Assembly (NCBI RefSeq): GCF_003043945.1
Contig: NZ_PYXG01000001.1
Coordinates: 682,001 to 746,000, forward strand
Direction: 5' to 3'
Source: Prevotella sp. oral taxon 376
GTDB taxonomy: Bacteria > Bacteroidota > Bacteroidia > Bacteroidales > Bacteroidaceae
Length of the DNA stretch: 64,000 nucleotides
Each line of letters begins with the position of its first letter. Position 1 is the first letter of the stretch. A program made the translations under genes and the position numbers. This document shows positions 34,859 to 43,389 of this stretch, piece by piece. The notes beneath the pieces were generated by a model. It was not told where the DNA came from. It ran no database searches and worked only from the letters and a program-made list of their open reading frames with translations.

Positions 34859-36178
34859 TCATAAGAATAATGTAATCACATAAGCCACGGTAATCGACAC
34901 AATAGTCGTTACGAAGCCTGGGATCTGGAAAGAATGGTTAACCACATACTTGCCCACATGAGTAGTTCCCGTACGGTCGAAGCCTAATGCTGCCACCTCG
35001 GTAGGATAGTTAGGCAAGAAGAAATAACCGTTCACGGCAGGAAACATGGCTACGAGCAACAGAGGATTGATGCCCAACGCAATGCCCACAGGATAAAGCG
35101 TCATGACAGTTGCCGCCTGCGAAAAGAGCATGATGCTCATCGCAAAAAGGGCAACTACAAAGAGGAACGGCACAGCGTCCACCATCCCCGAGAGGGCATT
35201 ATTGATGGCTTCGGCATTGCCGGTATAGAATGTAGAGCCCATCCATGCTATGCCAAAGATGGCTATAACTGCATTGATGCCCGCACTAAAGATGCTTCCC
35301 TTGGGAACATCTGCAAGCTTCGCCCTGCCTACCGCTACGATGAGAATCGCAATGCTCATCATCACCATTTCAATGGTCTCCGACATGGAAACCCCTTCCG
35401 GGCGGAGACTTGGAACAAAGCCAAAAAGGACGATTACGGCAACACCGAACAAAAACGCCCATACGGAATACTTGGCATGCGGATCGGGATTATCCTCAGC
35501 CACCTGAAGGTTCTTCAGGTCCTCCTCTGGATTGATCATGCCTTTCTCCACACGGCGGCGATATTCAGGATCGTCTTCCAGTTCTTTCCCTAAATGGTTC
35601 TGGATGAAAGCCGAAACCATAATTGCTATGAATCCGGCCGGAATACATACCATGAGAATCGTACCGAGTTCTATACCCTGTCCACCCAAAAAGTCCTGTG
35701 AAATAATGGCTGCCGTAGCCGCAGAAACAGGGCTACCCGTAATGCCAAGTGAGGCTGATACCGTGGCAAGACTCACGGGGCGCTCCGGACGAATCTTGTT
35801 GGCCTGTGCGATCTCTGAAATAATGGGAAGCAAGGAATAACAGGTGTGAGCCGTTCCCGCAACAAGACAAAAAAGCCAGGTGCAAAGCGGGCCGTAATAG
35901 GTAATATGATCGGGATGCCTTTTCAGAAACTTTGCTGCCTGTCCTACCAACCATTCCAAACCGCCGGATGCCTGTAATGCCGCCGAGGCCACTATCACCG
36001 CCAGAATAATCATCATCACATCGATTGGGGCTTTGCCTGGGGCCAGCCCGAACCCATATACAAGGACAAAAACGCCAAGCATACCATAGACACCAAGCCC
36101 AATACCGCCCACTCTTGCGCCGATAAAGATAAACAAAAGCACTAAGGCCAGCTCAATTAAGATAATAGTAGTAGCCAT
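34859..36178 (-). CDS. dcuB: Anaerobic C4-dicarboxylate antiporter, Dcu family
   Basis: A 439-residue inner-membrane antiporter exchanging aspartate, fumarate or malate for succinate under anaerobic conditions. About 10-12 hydrophobic segments are visible. Family motifs include GGIGLGVYGMLGVFVLVYGFGLAPGKAP near the N-terminus, VAGTAHTCYSLLPIISEIA, and the C-terminal NGYFFLPNYPTEVAALGFDRTGTTHVGKYVVNHSFQIPG. DcuA and DcuB types cannot be separated firmly from sequence alone. It heads the operon with ansB, porin and aspA and has a consensus -7 box 47 bp upstream. Confidence 0.93.
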   Translation of the reverse strand: MATTIILIELALVLLFIFIGARVGGIGLGVYGMLGVFVLVYGFGLAPGKAPIDVMMIILAVIVASAALQASGGLEWLVGQAAKFLKRHPDHITYYGPLCTWLFCLVAGTAHTCYSLLPIISEIAQANKIRPERPVSLATVSASLGITGSPVSAATAAIISQDFLGGQGIELGTILMVCIPAGFIAIMVSAFIQNHLGKELEDDPEYRRRVEKGMINPEEDLKNLQVAEDNPDPHAKYSVWAFLFGVAVIVLFGFVPSLRPEGVSMSETIEMVMMSIAILIVAVGRAKLADVPKGSIFSAGINAVIAIFGIAWMGSTFYTGNAEAINNALSGMVDAVPFLFVVALFAMSIMLFSQAATVMTLYPVGIALGINPLLLVAMFPAVNGYFFLPNYPTEVAALGFDRTGTTHVGKYVVNHSFQIPGFVTTIVSITVAYVITLFL

Positions 36179-36225
36179 AACATTAATTTTTAATTAGACT
36201 TAATTATCTATAGTAGCACCCTATG

Positions 36226-36233
36226 CAAAGATA
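36226..36233 (-). promoter_or_regulatory. Promoter -7 box for the dcuB operon
   Basis: The minus strand reads TATCTTTG, a perfect TAnnTTTG match, 47 bp before the dcuB ATG. Confidence 0.6.
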
Positions 36234-36393
36234 GGTAATCTTTTTGAATATCTTACTCAAATGACCAATATTTTTTCAAAGACTGTTTCTGTTTTAATCC
36301 CCGCATAGAGTCAACTTGCAGGTGCAAAGTCAGGCAAGCACTACGGATTATACGAAAAATAAGCAGAAAGTTATAAATTATCAGCGGCAAATC

Positions 36394-36424
36394 TTGCCAC
36401 ATTGAAACTTTTGACGTAATTTTG
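36394..36424 (+). promoter_or_regulatory. Promoter of the GH31 gene
   Basis: TTG at 36394-36396 is followed after 20 bp by TAATTTTG at 36417-36424, matching the Bacteroidales -33/-7 arrangement. The GH31 ATG is 25 bp further on. Confidence 0.65.
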
Positions 36425-36449
36425 AAGCAAATATCAACAATCTAACCAA

Positions 36450-38960
36450 ATGAAAAATCAATTCAGATTACTGTCCATGTTATGCTGGGTGATGTTTTCC
36501 CCACATACCAACGCACAAAAAAACATAGCTTATCAAGACTCGCAAGTCCGCATCTCCATGATTACGGATGGTGTTGTAAGATTAGAGTATGTACCCGATG
36601 GAAAGTTCATGGATGCCCACTCGTTCATTGCGGTTAATCGCGACTATCCCCATGTAGACTATAAGGTCAACAATCGCGGCAAGCAGGTGGAAATCAGAAC
36701 GGCCAAAATGGTGCTCAGATACTTAAAAGGTAGTGGAAGATTCACGCCCTCCAACCTTACTATCACCTCTGCAAAGGGAGCCCAAAAACCTTTCAGCTGG
36801 AAACCGGGACAGAAAGACGACAAGAACCTCTCAGGCACTTATCGCACCCTTGATGGCTATGACGGCAACTACCAGACTTCAGAAAAGCGCACAATGCCCA
36901 TTGAGGACGGGCTGCTCTCACGCAATGGATGGACCCTTATCGACGATTCCGAGGGCTATATATACGACCATTCCGACTGGCCATGGATAGCCAAACGCCA
37001 CGAGGAAGGCAACACGCAGGACTGGTATTTCATGGCCTACGGGCACGACTACAAGAAAGCGCTGAAAGATTTCACCGTCTTCTCGGGCAAAGTACCATTG
37101 CCTCCACGCTACGCTTTCGGCTACTGGTGGAGCCGCTACTGGTCATATTCCGACGCGGAACTGCGCGACCTCGTGCGTAAGTTCCATCAATATCAGATTC
37201 CGCTCGATGTGCTTGTCATCGACATGGACTGGCACTACACCGAGAAAGGCAAGGGTGGCTGGACCGGCTACACATTCAACAGGCGCCTGTTTCCAGACCC
37301 CGCCAAGTTCTTGAAATGGCTCAAGGGAAATGATCTGCAGATTACATTCAACCTACACCCTGCCGACGGCATCAAATCCTACGAGGAGCACTACCCCGAA
37401 ATGGCCAGGTGGATGGGCATAGACCCTGCCACCAAGCGGGATATTCCATGGCAGGCATCCAGTAAACAGTTTATGACGGGATGGCTTAACACCCAGCTCC
37501 GTTCCATGGAAAAGATGGGGGTAGACTTCTGGTGGCTCGACTGGCAGCAACGGAGCAACGACGAAGAATTCCCGAAACTCAGCAACACATGGTGGCTCAA
37601 CTATTGCGTATTCACCGATATGGAGCGTAACCGAGACACTCGTCCCATGCTTTACCACCGTTGGGGCGGACTGGGCAACCACCGCTACCAAATAGGCTTC
37701 TCGGGAGACTCACATATCAGTTGGAATTCTCTTGACTTTCAGCCTTACTTCAACTCCACCGCCTCCAATGTGCTCTATGGTTTCTGGAGCCACGATATCG
37801 GTGGACATTATGGCGCACCGGGCATCGACCCCGAGCTCTATGTGCGCTGGATGCAGTTCGGTAGCTTCAGTCCCATCCTGCGCACGCACTCCACCAAGCA
37901 GGCCGCGCTCAAGAAAGAACCCTGGCTTTTTGACAATGAGCACTTCGAAATACTGCGCAATATCGTGCTGCAACGCTATCGCATAGCACCTTATGTGTAC
38001 ACCATGGCCCGCAAGACCCATGACGAGGGACTCTCGCTCTGCCGCCCAATGTACTACGACTACCCTGAAAATCAGGAAGCTTACGACTACAAAGACGAGT
38101 ATATGTTCGGCGACCAGATGCTGGTCTCTCCCATTACAGCTCCCGCCAGGGATGGCATCTCGGAGAAACAGATATGGCTTCCTGCCGGCAGCGATTGGTT
38201 TGAGACCGCTACAGGCACCCTCCTCAAGGGCGGGCAGGCCGTTACTCGAACCTTCCTGTTGGACGAGACGCCTGTTTATGTCAAGGCCGGTTCCGTGATA
38301 CCCGAATATGAAGAGGTGAAAAACCTGCGGAGCAACGACAATTCCATCACCGTAAGCGTGTTCCCCGGTCAGCGGGGGGAATTCTGCATGTATGAAGACA
38401 ACGGCAACGACAAGGACTACGAGGACAACTATGCCACGACCTTACTCTCCTCGGAGCGTTCCGGCAACATGCTGACCGTGAGGATAGGAGCCCGCAAAGG
38501 CAGCTACAAGGACATGCCGGCACAACGACGATTCAAAGTAAAAGTGCTGGCTTCAGCCATTCCCGAGCAAGTTAGCGTGAACGGAACAGAAGCCAAAAAA
38601 TATGAGTACGACGGCGAGAACTTAGCACTCATCATCGATGTGCCGCAAACCGACTGTGCCATGGAAAAGACCATTGCCATTACCTATCCCAAGGATGCCG
38701 TCGATGTAACCGACGGCCTGCAGGCACAGATGAGACATGTACGCAAAGGCATCGTCAAGCTGAAATATAGCAATGCTGGTATCGTACTCAACGAGGAACT
38801 GGGCACCATGGGGTCTCTCGGTGAAGCCTTGCAGTACTACCCCGATCGCTTCAACGAGTTGGTGAAAGCCTTCAAGACCAACTACCGCAATCTGCCCGAG
38901 ATTCTCAAGGCCAACAAGGTCGGCGATGCGGCAGCAGCCAAGTTCCTGCGCATGAAGTAA
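36450..38960 (+). CDS. Secreted GH31 glycoside hydrolase (alpha-glucosidase/alpha-xylosidase family)
   Basis: An 836-residue retaining GH31 enzyme with a signal peptide (about residues 1-22, ending HTNA-QKN). After the N-terminal beta-sandwich the barrel shows the nucleophile motif VDFWWLDWQQ (D364) and the acid/base motif GFSGDSHISW (D420). RYAFGYWWSRYWSY and DMDWHYT belong to the substrate-binding part. A C-terminal extension of roughly 100 residues follows the family's beta domains. GH31 includes alpha-glucosidases, alpha-xylosidases and others, and the specificity is not determined. It stands alone between divergent dcuB and the convergent sugar symporter gene. Confidence 0.92.
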   Translation: MKNQFRLLSMLCWVMFSPHTNAQKNIAYQDSQVRISMITDGVVRLEYVPDGKFMDAHSFIAVNRDYPHVDYKVNNRGKQVEIRTAKMVLRYLKGSGRFTPSNLTITSAKGAQKPFSWKPGQKDDKNLSGTYRTLDGYDGNYQTSEKRTMPIEDGLLSRNGWTLIDDSEGYIYDHSDWPWIAKRHEEGNTQDWYFMAYGHDYKKALKDFTVFSGKVPLPPRYAFGYWWSRYWSYSDAELRDLVRKFHQYQIPLDVLVIDMDWHYTEKGKGGWTGYTFNRRLFPDPAKFLKWLKGNDLQITFNLHPADGIKSYEEHYPEMARWMGIDPATKRDIPWQASSKQFMTGWLNTQLRSMEKMGVDFWWLDWQQRSNDEEFPKLSNTWWLNYCVFTDMERNRDTRPMLYHRWGGLGNHRYQIGFSGDSHISWNSLDFQPYFNSTASNVLYGFWSHDIGGHYGAPGIDPELYVRWMQFGSFSPILRTHSTKQAALKKEPWLFDNEHFEILRNIVLQRYRIAPYVYTMARKTHDEGLSLCRPMYYDYPENQEAYDYKDEYMFGDQMLVSPITAPARDGISEKQIWLPAGSDWFETATGTLLKGGQAVTRTFLLDETPVYVKAGSVIPEYEEVKNLRSNDNSITVSVFPGQRGEFCMYEDNGNDKDYEDNYATTLLSSERSGNMLTVRIGARKGSYKDMPAQRRFKVKVLASAIPEQVSVNGTEAKKYEYDGENLALIIDVPQTDCAMEKTIAITYPKDAVDVTDGLQAQMRHVRKGIVKLKYSNAGIVLNEELGTMGSLGEALQYYPDRFNELVKAFKTNYRNLPEILKANKVGDAAAAKFLRMK

Positions 38961-39006
38961 AGTGTGCCCTCTGCCAGAAGTATGCAGGCATCTCATACCG
39001 CAAGAC

Positions 39007-39048
39007 GGGCAAAGCGGAGAGACCGTGTTTTCTCTCTCCGTTTTGCCC
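39007..39048. terminator. Shared terminator between GH31 and the sugar symporter gene
   Basis: GGGCAAAGCGGAGAGA at 39007-39022 pairs with a 16-nt arm at 39033-39048, with one G-T pair. It lies between converging genes. U tracts are weak, so its efficiency is uncertain. Confidence 0.7.
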
Positions 39049-39065
39049 ATGTTGCGGACAGACGA

Positions 39066-40532
39066 TTATTTTCTCCAAAGCCGGGTCATGTCTTCCAGAG
39101 TCTTGCCCTTCGTCTCCGGGACAAGCCTCCACACGAAGAGAGCGGCCACGACGCAGATGCAGCCATATAGGCCGTAGGTGAACCAGTGCCCGAAATCGTC
39201 GCCCGGCGTGAGGTGCATATTGAACATCGGCACGAAGGTAGAACTCACGATGAAGTTGAAAATCCACTGGAAAGCCACGGCGATGGCCACGGCGGCGCCG
39301 CGGATGGTATTCGGGAAGATCTCGGCAATGAGCACCCAGGTGATAGGTCCCCATGAGAACATGAAGCTTGCGCTGTAGACCATGATGGAAATCATACACA
39401 CCATCGACAGGGCTGGATTACCGAAAGTGATCGCCACGCCGAAGGCACCGACAGCCATACCAATGGAACCACAGATGAGCAGCGGCTTGCGGCCCAGCTT
39501 CTCTACCGTGAAGATGGCGATGAGCGTAAAGGTAAGGTTGATGACACCCATGATCACCGTCTGCACCATGGGGCTGTCCATACCCATGTCGCCGAAGATG
39601 CGGGGCGCATAATAGAGCACGGCATTGATGCCGATGGCCTGCTGGAAGACACTCAGCATGATACCGATGAAGATGCACATGAATCCGTAGGAGAACAGTT
39701 TCTCGGTCTTCACGCTGATGGTTTCCTTGATTTCGGCGAGAATTTCCCGTGCCACGACCGTCCCGTTGATACGGGAGAGGATGCCGAGCGCCTTCTCGTC
39801 CTGCCCGCTCATCACGAGGTAGCGAGGCGTCTCAGGAACGAAACAAATGAGAATGGCAAACAGGCCGGCGGGCACCATCTCACTTCCGAACATATAGCGC
39901 CACCCCGCAGAAATGGTCCAAGGGTCGCTGCCCGGCATCACCCGCGCCACACCCTGCCCTATCGACTCGATGACGGGATTGGTGTGTTCGCCCAGAATGA
40001 GGAAGTTGACGAAATAGACAATGAGCTGACCGCCGATGATGGCAAACTGGTTCCAGCTCACCAGCATGCCACGGATGTTCGAGGGAGCCACCTCGCCGAT
40101 ATACATCGGGCAGATGGCAGATGCCATACCGACGCCGATGCCTCCAAGAATACGATACAGGTTGAACACCAGAAGCAACTGGAAAGTGGCCTCGCCCTCG
40201 GGCAGGACATAGCTTTCGGGCATCATGGACCCCCATGCGGAGAAGAAGAAACACAGACCGGCGAATATGAGCGATCGCTTGCGACCGAACTTTCCGGCGA
40301 AGAGACCCGACAGAGCACTTCCAATAATGCAGCCGATGAGAGCACTTGAAGAAGTGAAACCATGAATGAACTCTGAATACCGGAAATCTCCGGCTCCCAA
40401 GAAGAAAGCCTGAAGCCCCTTCTCCGCGCCCGAGATAACGGCCGTGTCATAGCCGAAAAGCAAGCCTCCGAGTACGGCGACCAGCACAATAGAAAACAGG
40501 TAAGCCTTGCTACCGTTCCGTGTTTGTTCCAT
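39066..40532 (-). CDS. xylE: MFS sugar:proton symporter, XylE-like
   Basis: A 488-residue major facilitator sugar porter with 12 predicted membrane helices. Sugar-porter signatures are seen: GGLLFGYDTAVISGAEKGLQ near the N-terminus, GKFGRKRSLIFAGLCFF (the R-x-G-R-R-type loop), GGIGVGMASAICPMYIGEVAPSNIRGMLVSWNQ, VPETPRYL, and VPETKGKTLEDM at the C-terminus. The closest named type is the D-xylose:H+ symporter XylE, which fits the nearby xylBA genes. Glucose or another hexose cannot be excluded. A -7 box is 58 bp upstream. Confidence 0.87.
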   Translation of the reverse strand: MEQTRNGSKAYLFSIVLVAVLGGLLFGYDTAVISGAEKGLQAFFLGAGDFRYSEFIHGFTSSSALIGCIIGSALSGLFAGKFGRKRSLIFAGLCFFFSAWGSMMPESYVLPEGEATFQLLLVFNLYRILGGIGVGMASAICPMYIGEVAPSNIRGMLVSWNQFAIIGGQLIVYFVNFLILGEHTNPVIESIGQGVARVMPGSDPWTISAGWRYMFGSEMVPAGLFAILICFVPETPRYLVMSGQDEKALGILSRINGTVVAREILAEIKETISVKTEKLFSYGFMCIFIGIMLSVFQQAIGINAVLYYAPRIFGDMGMDSPMVQTVIMGVINLTFTLIAIFTVEKLGRKPLLICGSIGMAVGAFGVAITFGNPALSMVCMISIMVYSASFMFSWGPITWVLIAEIFPNTIRGAAVAIAVAFQWIFNFIVSSTFVPMFNMHLTPGDDFGHWFTYGLYGCICVVAALFVWRLVPETKGKTLEDMTRLWRK

Positions 40533-40590
40533 ATTTATTGATTTGTTTAAGTTTATAATCGTTAGGTCCTTATGTCTTTTATAGACGGTG

Positions 40591-40598
40591 CAAAGATA
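40591..40598 (-). promoter_or_regulatory. Promoter -7 box for the sugar symporter
   Basis: The minus strand reads TATCTTTG, a perfect TAnnTTTG match, 58 bp before the ATG at 40532. Confidence 0.55.
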
Positions 40599-40761
40599 AT
40601 AAAAAACGACAAAAACAAGAAGGATTTCCGAAAATAAAAGCCAAAAGAAGGCGAAGAGACTGGCCCGTTCCCTGCCATGGGCGGTCTCCGGCTTCCCGGG
40701 AACAGTATTCCGCCCGGATGAAAACCATCATTATGAGATCTGGAAAAGACATTCTCATTCA

Positions 40762-40998
40762 GAGAAAGTTGTTGTAGGGAAAAGTTTCAGCCGTTGAAAC
40801 TTCAAGTTTCAGTCATTGAAACACGGAGTTTCAGCTATTGAAACTTCTTGTTTCAGTAGCTGAAACTATTCCGAGAAACCGTTTGTATTTTCTCGGGAGT
40901 CCACTTCCATGGCGACAGACAGCCGTCAGCATGGGAACAAAAGGCCGTTTCCACGACCACAGGATGCCACTTCCACGACGAGCGGGGGCCATGGGTGG
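40762..40998. repeat. 22-bp-period palindrome array A3 (four clear units plus degenerate extension)
   Basis: Four 17-bp units start at 40784, 40806, 40828 and 40850, exactly 22 bp apart, all with arms GTTTCA/TGAAAC. Centres are GCCGT, GTCAT, GCTAT and GTAGC, all RYNRY, with 5-bp linkers. In the same phase further right, RYNRY centres recur at 40878 (ACCGT), 40922 (GCCGT), 40944 (GCCGT), 40966 (GCCAC) and 40988 (GCCAT). The word TTCCACGAC repeats at 40949 and 40971, also 22 bp apart. The left neighbour at 40768 (GTTGT) fits too. The array lies between the upstream region of the sugar symporter and the 3' end of the GH92 operon. Confidence 0.75.
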
Positions 40999-41009
40999 CA
41001 GGCAACAAA

Positions 41010-41049
41010 AAGGCGAAGAGGCCCGTTTCTCCCGGTGTCTCTTCGCCTT
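41010..41049 (-). terminator. Rho-independent terminator of the GH92 operon
   Basis: An 11-bp stem (AAGGCGAAGAG and its complement) with an 18-nt loop is followed on the minus strand by a run of T. It lies 34 bp after the stop of the last gene in the operon. Confidence 0.85.
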
Positions 41050-41083
41050 CGGCATTGTTGTCCTCCTCACAGGAGATACTCCG

Positions 41084-43387
41084 TTACCGCCTCTTGGTTT
41101 TCCTTGCCGCATTCCGCAGCGTCTTCGTGAACGAGTAGGGCGCGCTCCCGGCAGCCGTACCGCGCTGCTTATTAGGCTCTGCGGAAAGGCTGTAACGAAT
41201 GTCAGCACCTTTGAGCAGGTCTGCGTGCAAGAGGAAGTTCTTGTCAGAGGGCATGCCATCTACCGTCATCTGGTGGATATAGCGGTTAACCGGCGATAGA
41301 TTCTCCGCGTCGATGTTCACCTTGTTTCCGTTCTCCAGATTGAGCGTTACATGACGGAAATAGGGAGTCCCGAGCACATATTCATTGCTGCCCGGACACA
41401 CGGGATAGAATCCCATGGCCGAGAACACATACCATGCCGAGGTCTGGCCGTTGTCCTCGTCGCCGCAATAGCCATCAGGAGTCGCGCTGTAGAGTCTGTC
41501 CATCACCTCCCGGATCCAGTATTGCGCCTTCCAGGGCTGCCCGCTGTAGTCATAAAGATATATCATGTGCTGGATGGGCTGATTGCCGTGGGCATAGTTG
41601 CCCATGTTCATGATCTGCATCTCGCGTATCTCGTGAATGACCCCTCCATAATAGCTGTCGTCGAAAAGAGGGGGCACCACGAAGACGGAATCCATCATGC
41701 GGTTAAAGATGTCGTTGCCTCCCATGAGATCGATGAGCCCCCGCGGATCGTGGAAAACGCACCATGTCCAGTGCCAGCTGTTGCCCTCGGTGAAAGCATC
41801 GCCCCACTTGTAGGGGCTGAACGGGCTCTGGAACTCGCCGTTTTTCAGGCGGCCACGCATCATGTTGACGCGCTTGTCGAACACATTCTGATAATTCAGG
41901 GCGCGCTTGGCGAAAGGCCTGAGCTCCTTGTCCGACTTGCCGAGCGCCTTTCCGAACTCGTAGATACACCAGTCGTCGTAGGCATACTCGAGGGTGCGAG
42001 CCACATTTTCCTTGATATTCACATCATAGGGTACATAGCCGAGCTTGTTGTAGTAGTCCACACCGGCACGTCCTGTAGACATAATCTGCGGATGGGCGGC
42101 ATTGGCTCCGTGCACCACGGCCTCCCAAAGAGTCTCCACGTCCGCCTTGCTGCGCACCCCTTTCAGGTAGGCATCCGCTACCACAGAGGCCGAGTTATTC
42201 CCCACCATACAGTCGCGGTGTCCTGGCGAAGCCCACTCGGGCAGGAATCCGCTCTCACGATAAGCATTCGCAAGACCATTCTGCATCTTCTCCCCCATGG
42301 AGGGATAGACCAAGTTTATGAGCGGGAAAAGACTTCGGAAGGTGTCCCAGAATCCCGTATCGGTGAACATATAGCCCGGAAGCACCTTTCCGTTGTAAGG
42401 GCTGTAGTGGACGGCCTTTCCCTCGGCGGTAATCTCATAAAAGCTGCGAGGAAAGAGCACAGAGCGATACAGGCAGCTATAGAAGGTGCGCAAGTGATCG
42501 ATGTTATCGTCTTCCACTTTCACACGACCCAATGTCTCATTCCAACACTTCCGTCCCTGATCTTTCACCTCGTCAAAAGTCAGGTTGCCCAATTCCTTTA
42601 GGTTCTGCTCCGCCTGCTCATAGCTGATGAACGAAGAGGCCACGCGCACATGCACCTGCTCGCCTCGACGGGTCTTAAATCCTACAATTCCACCGGCATG
42701 CTCGTTGCCCGTTTCCAGACTTCGGGGGTTGATGACGCTGTCATCGACGGTTGCCATATAGGTAAACGGCTTGTCGAAGACGAGCACGAAGTAGTTCTTG
42801 AAATTGTCGGGCACGCCTCCATGGTTGAAAGTCGTGTATCCGACGATCTTGTTCTCTTCGGGAATGATCTTCACATAGGATCCATGATGATAAGCATCGA
42901 GCACGAGATAGGATTGCTCGCTCTCGGGATAGGTAATCCGGAAGATAGCCGCCCGGTCGGTAGGAGCCACCTCGGTAACCACATCATAGTCGGCGAGGTA
43001 GACCTTATAATAATAAGGTGTGGCCACTTCCGCCTTATGCGAGAACCAGCTCTCGCGCTTATCTTCGTCGAAGACAGGCGCGCCCGTCTCTGGCATCAGC
43101 GAGAACACGCCGTAGTCGTTAATCCAAGGGCTCGGCTGATGGGTCTGCTTGAAGCCTCGTATCTTATTGGCCGAATAGGTGTATTGCCAGCCGTCTCCGT
43201 TCTTTCCGGTTTGCGGAACCCAGAAGTTCATGCCCCACGGCATGGCAATGGCGGGATAGGTGTTGCCCGTGGACAGGGCAAACTTGGAATCTGAGCCTAC
43301 CAATGTACTCACATAGTCGACAGGGTCGCTGGCTGCCTTTGCCCCCAGCGCAAGAAACAGCAACGATGCTGCTAATATTTTTTTCAT
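41084..43387 (-). CDS. GH92 family alpha-mannosidase
   Basis: A 767-residue secreted exo-alpha-mannosidase of the calcium-dependent inverting family GH92. A signal peptide ends near residue 18 (LGAKA-ASDP). The N-terminal PVDYVSTLVGSDSKFALSTGNTYPAIAMPWGMNFW is family-typical, and catalytic-domain motifs include FTEGNSWHWTW with the candidate acid glutamate and YCGDEDNGQTSAWYVFSAMGFYPVCPG with the base region. The C-terminus is unusually basic (ending ARKTKRR). It is the last gene of a GH92-DUF4965-GH92 operon, 2 bp after the DUF4965 stop. The linkage cleaved is not decided by sequence. Confidence 0.93.
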   Translation of the reverse strand: MKKILAASLLFLALGAKAASDPVDYVSTLVGSDSKFALSTGNTYPAIAMPWGMNFWVPQTGKNGDGWQYTYSANKIRGFKQTHQPSPWINDYGVFSLMPETGAPVFDEDKRESWFSHKAEVATPYYYKVYLADYDVVTEVAPTDRAAIFRITYPESEQSYLVLDAYHHGSYVKIIPEENKIVGYTTFNHGGVPDNFKNYFVLVFDKPFTYMATVDDSVINPRSLETGNEHAGGIVGFKTRRGEQVHVRVASSFISYEQAEQNLKELGNLTFDEVKDQGRKCWNETLGRVKVEDDNIDHLRTFYSCLYRSVLFPRSFYEITAEGKAVHYSPYNGKVLPGYMFTDTGFWDTFRSLFPLINLVYPSMGEKMQNGLANAYRESGFLPEWASPGHRDCMVGNNSASVVADAYLKGVRSKADVETLWEAVVHGANAAHPQIMSTGRAGVDYYNKLGYVPYDVNIKENVARTLEYAYDDWCIYEFGKALGKSDKELRPFAKRALNYQNVFDKRVNMMRGRLKNGEFQSPFSPYKWGDAFTEGNSWHWTWCVFHDPRGLIDLMGGNDIFNRMMDSVFVVPPLFDDSYYGGVIHEIREMQIMNMGNYAHGNQPIQHMIYLYDYSGQPWKAQYWIREVMDRLYSATPDGYCGDEDNGQTSAWYVFSAMGFYPVCPGSNEYVLGTPYFRHVTLNLENGNKVNIDAENLSPVNRYIHQMTVDGMPSDKNFLLHADLLKGADIRYSLSAEPNKQRGTAAGSAPYSFTKTLRNAARKTKRR

Positions 43388-43389
43388 AT

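Noticed and set aside
40784..40866. CRISPR-like regular spacing of repeats
   Set aside because: Units are 17 bp with only 5-bp linkers, too short for spacers, and no cas genes are present. The repeats are palindromic and arm sequence varies between arrays.
41351..42601. A 416-codon plus-strand open frame
   Set aside because: It is antisense to the GH92 gene and lacks any domain or start signal.
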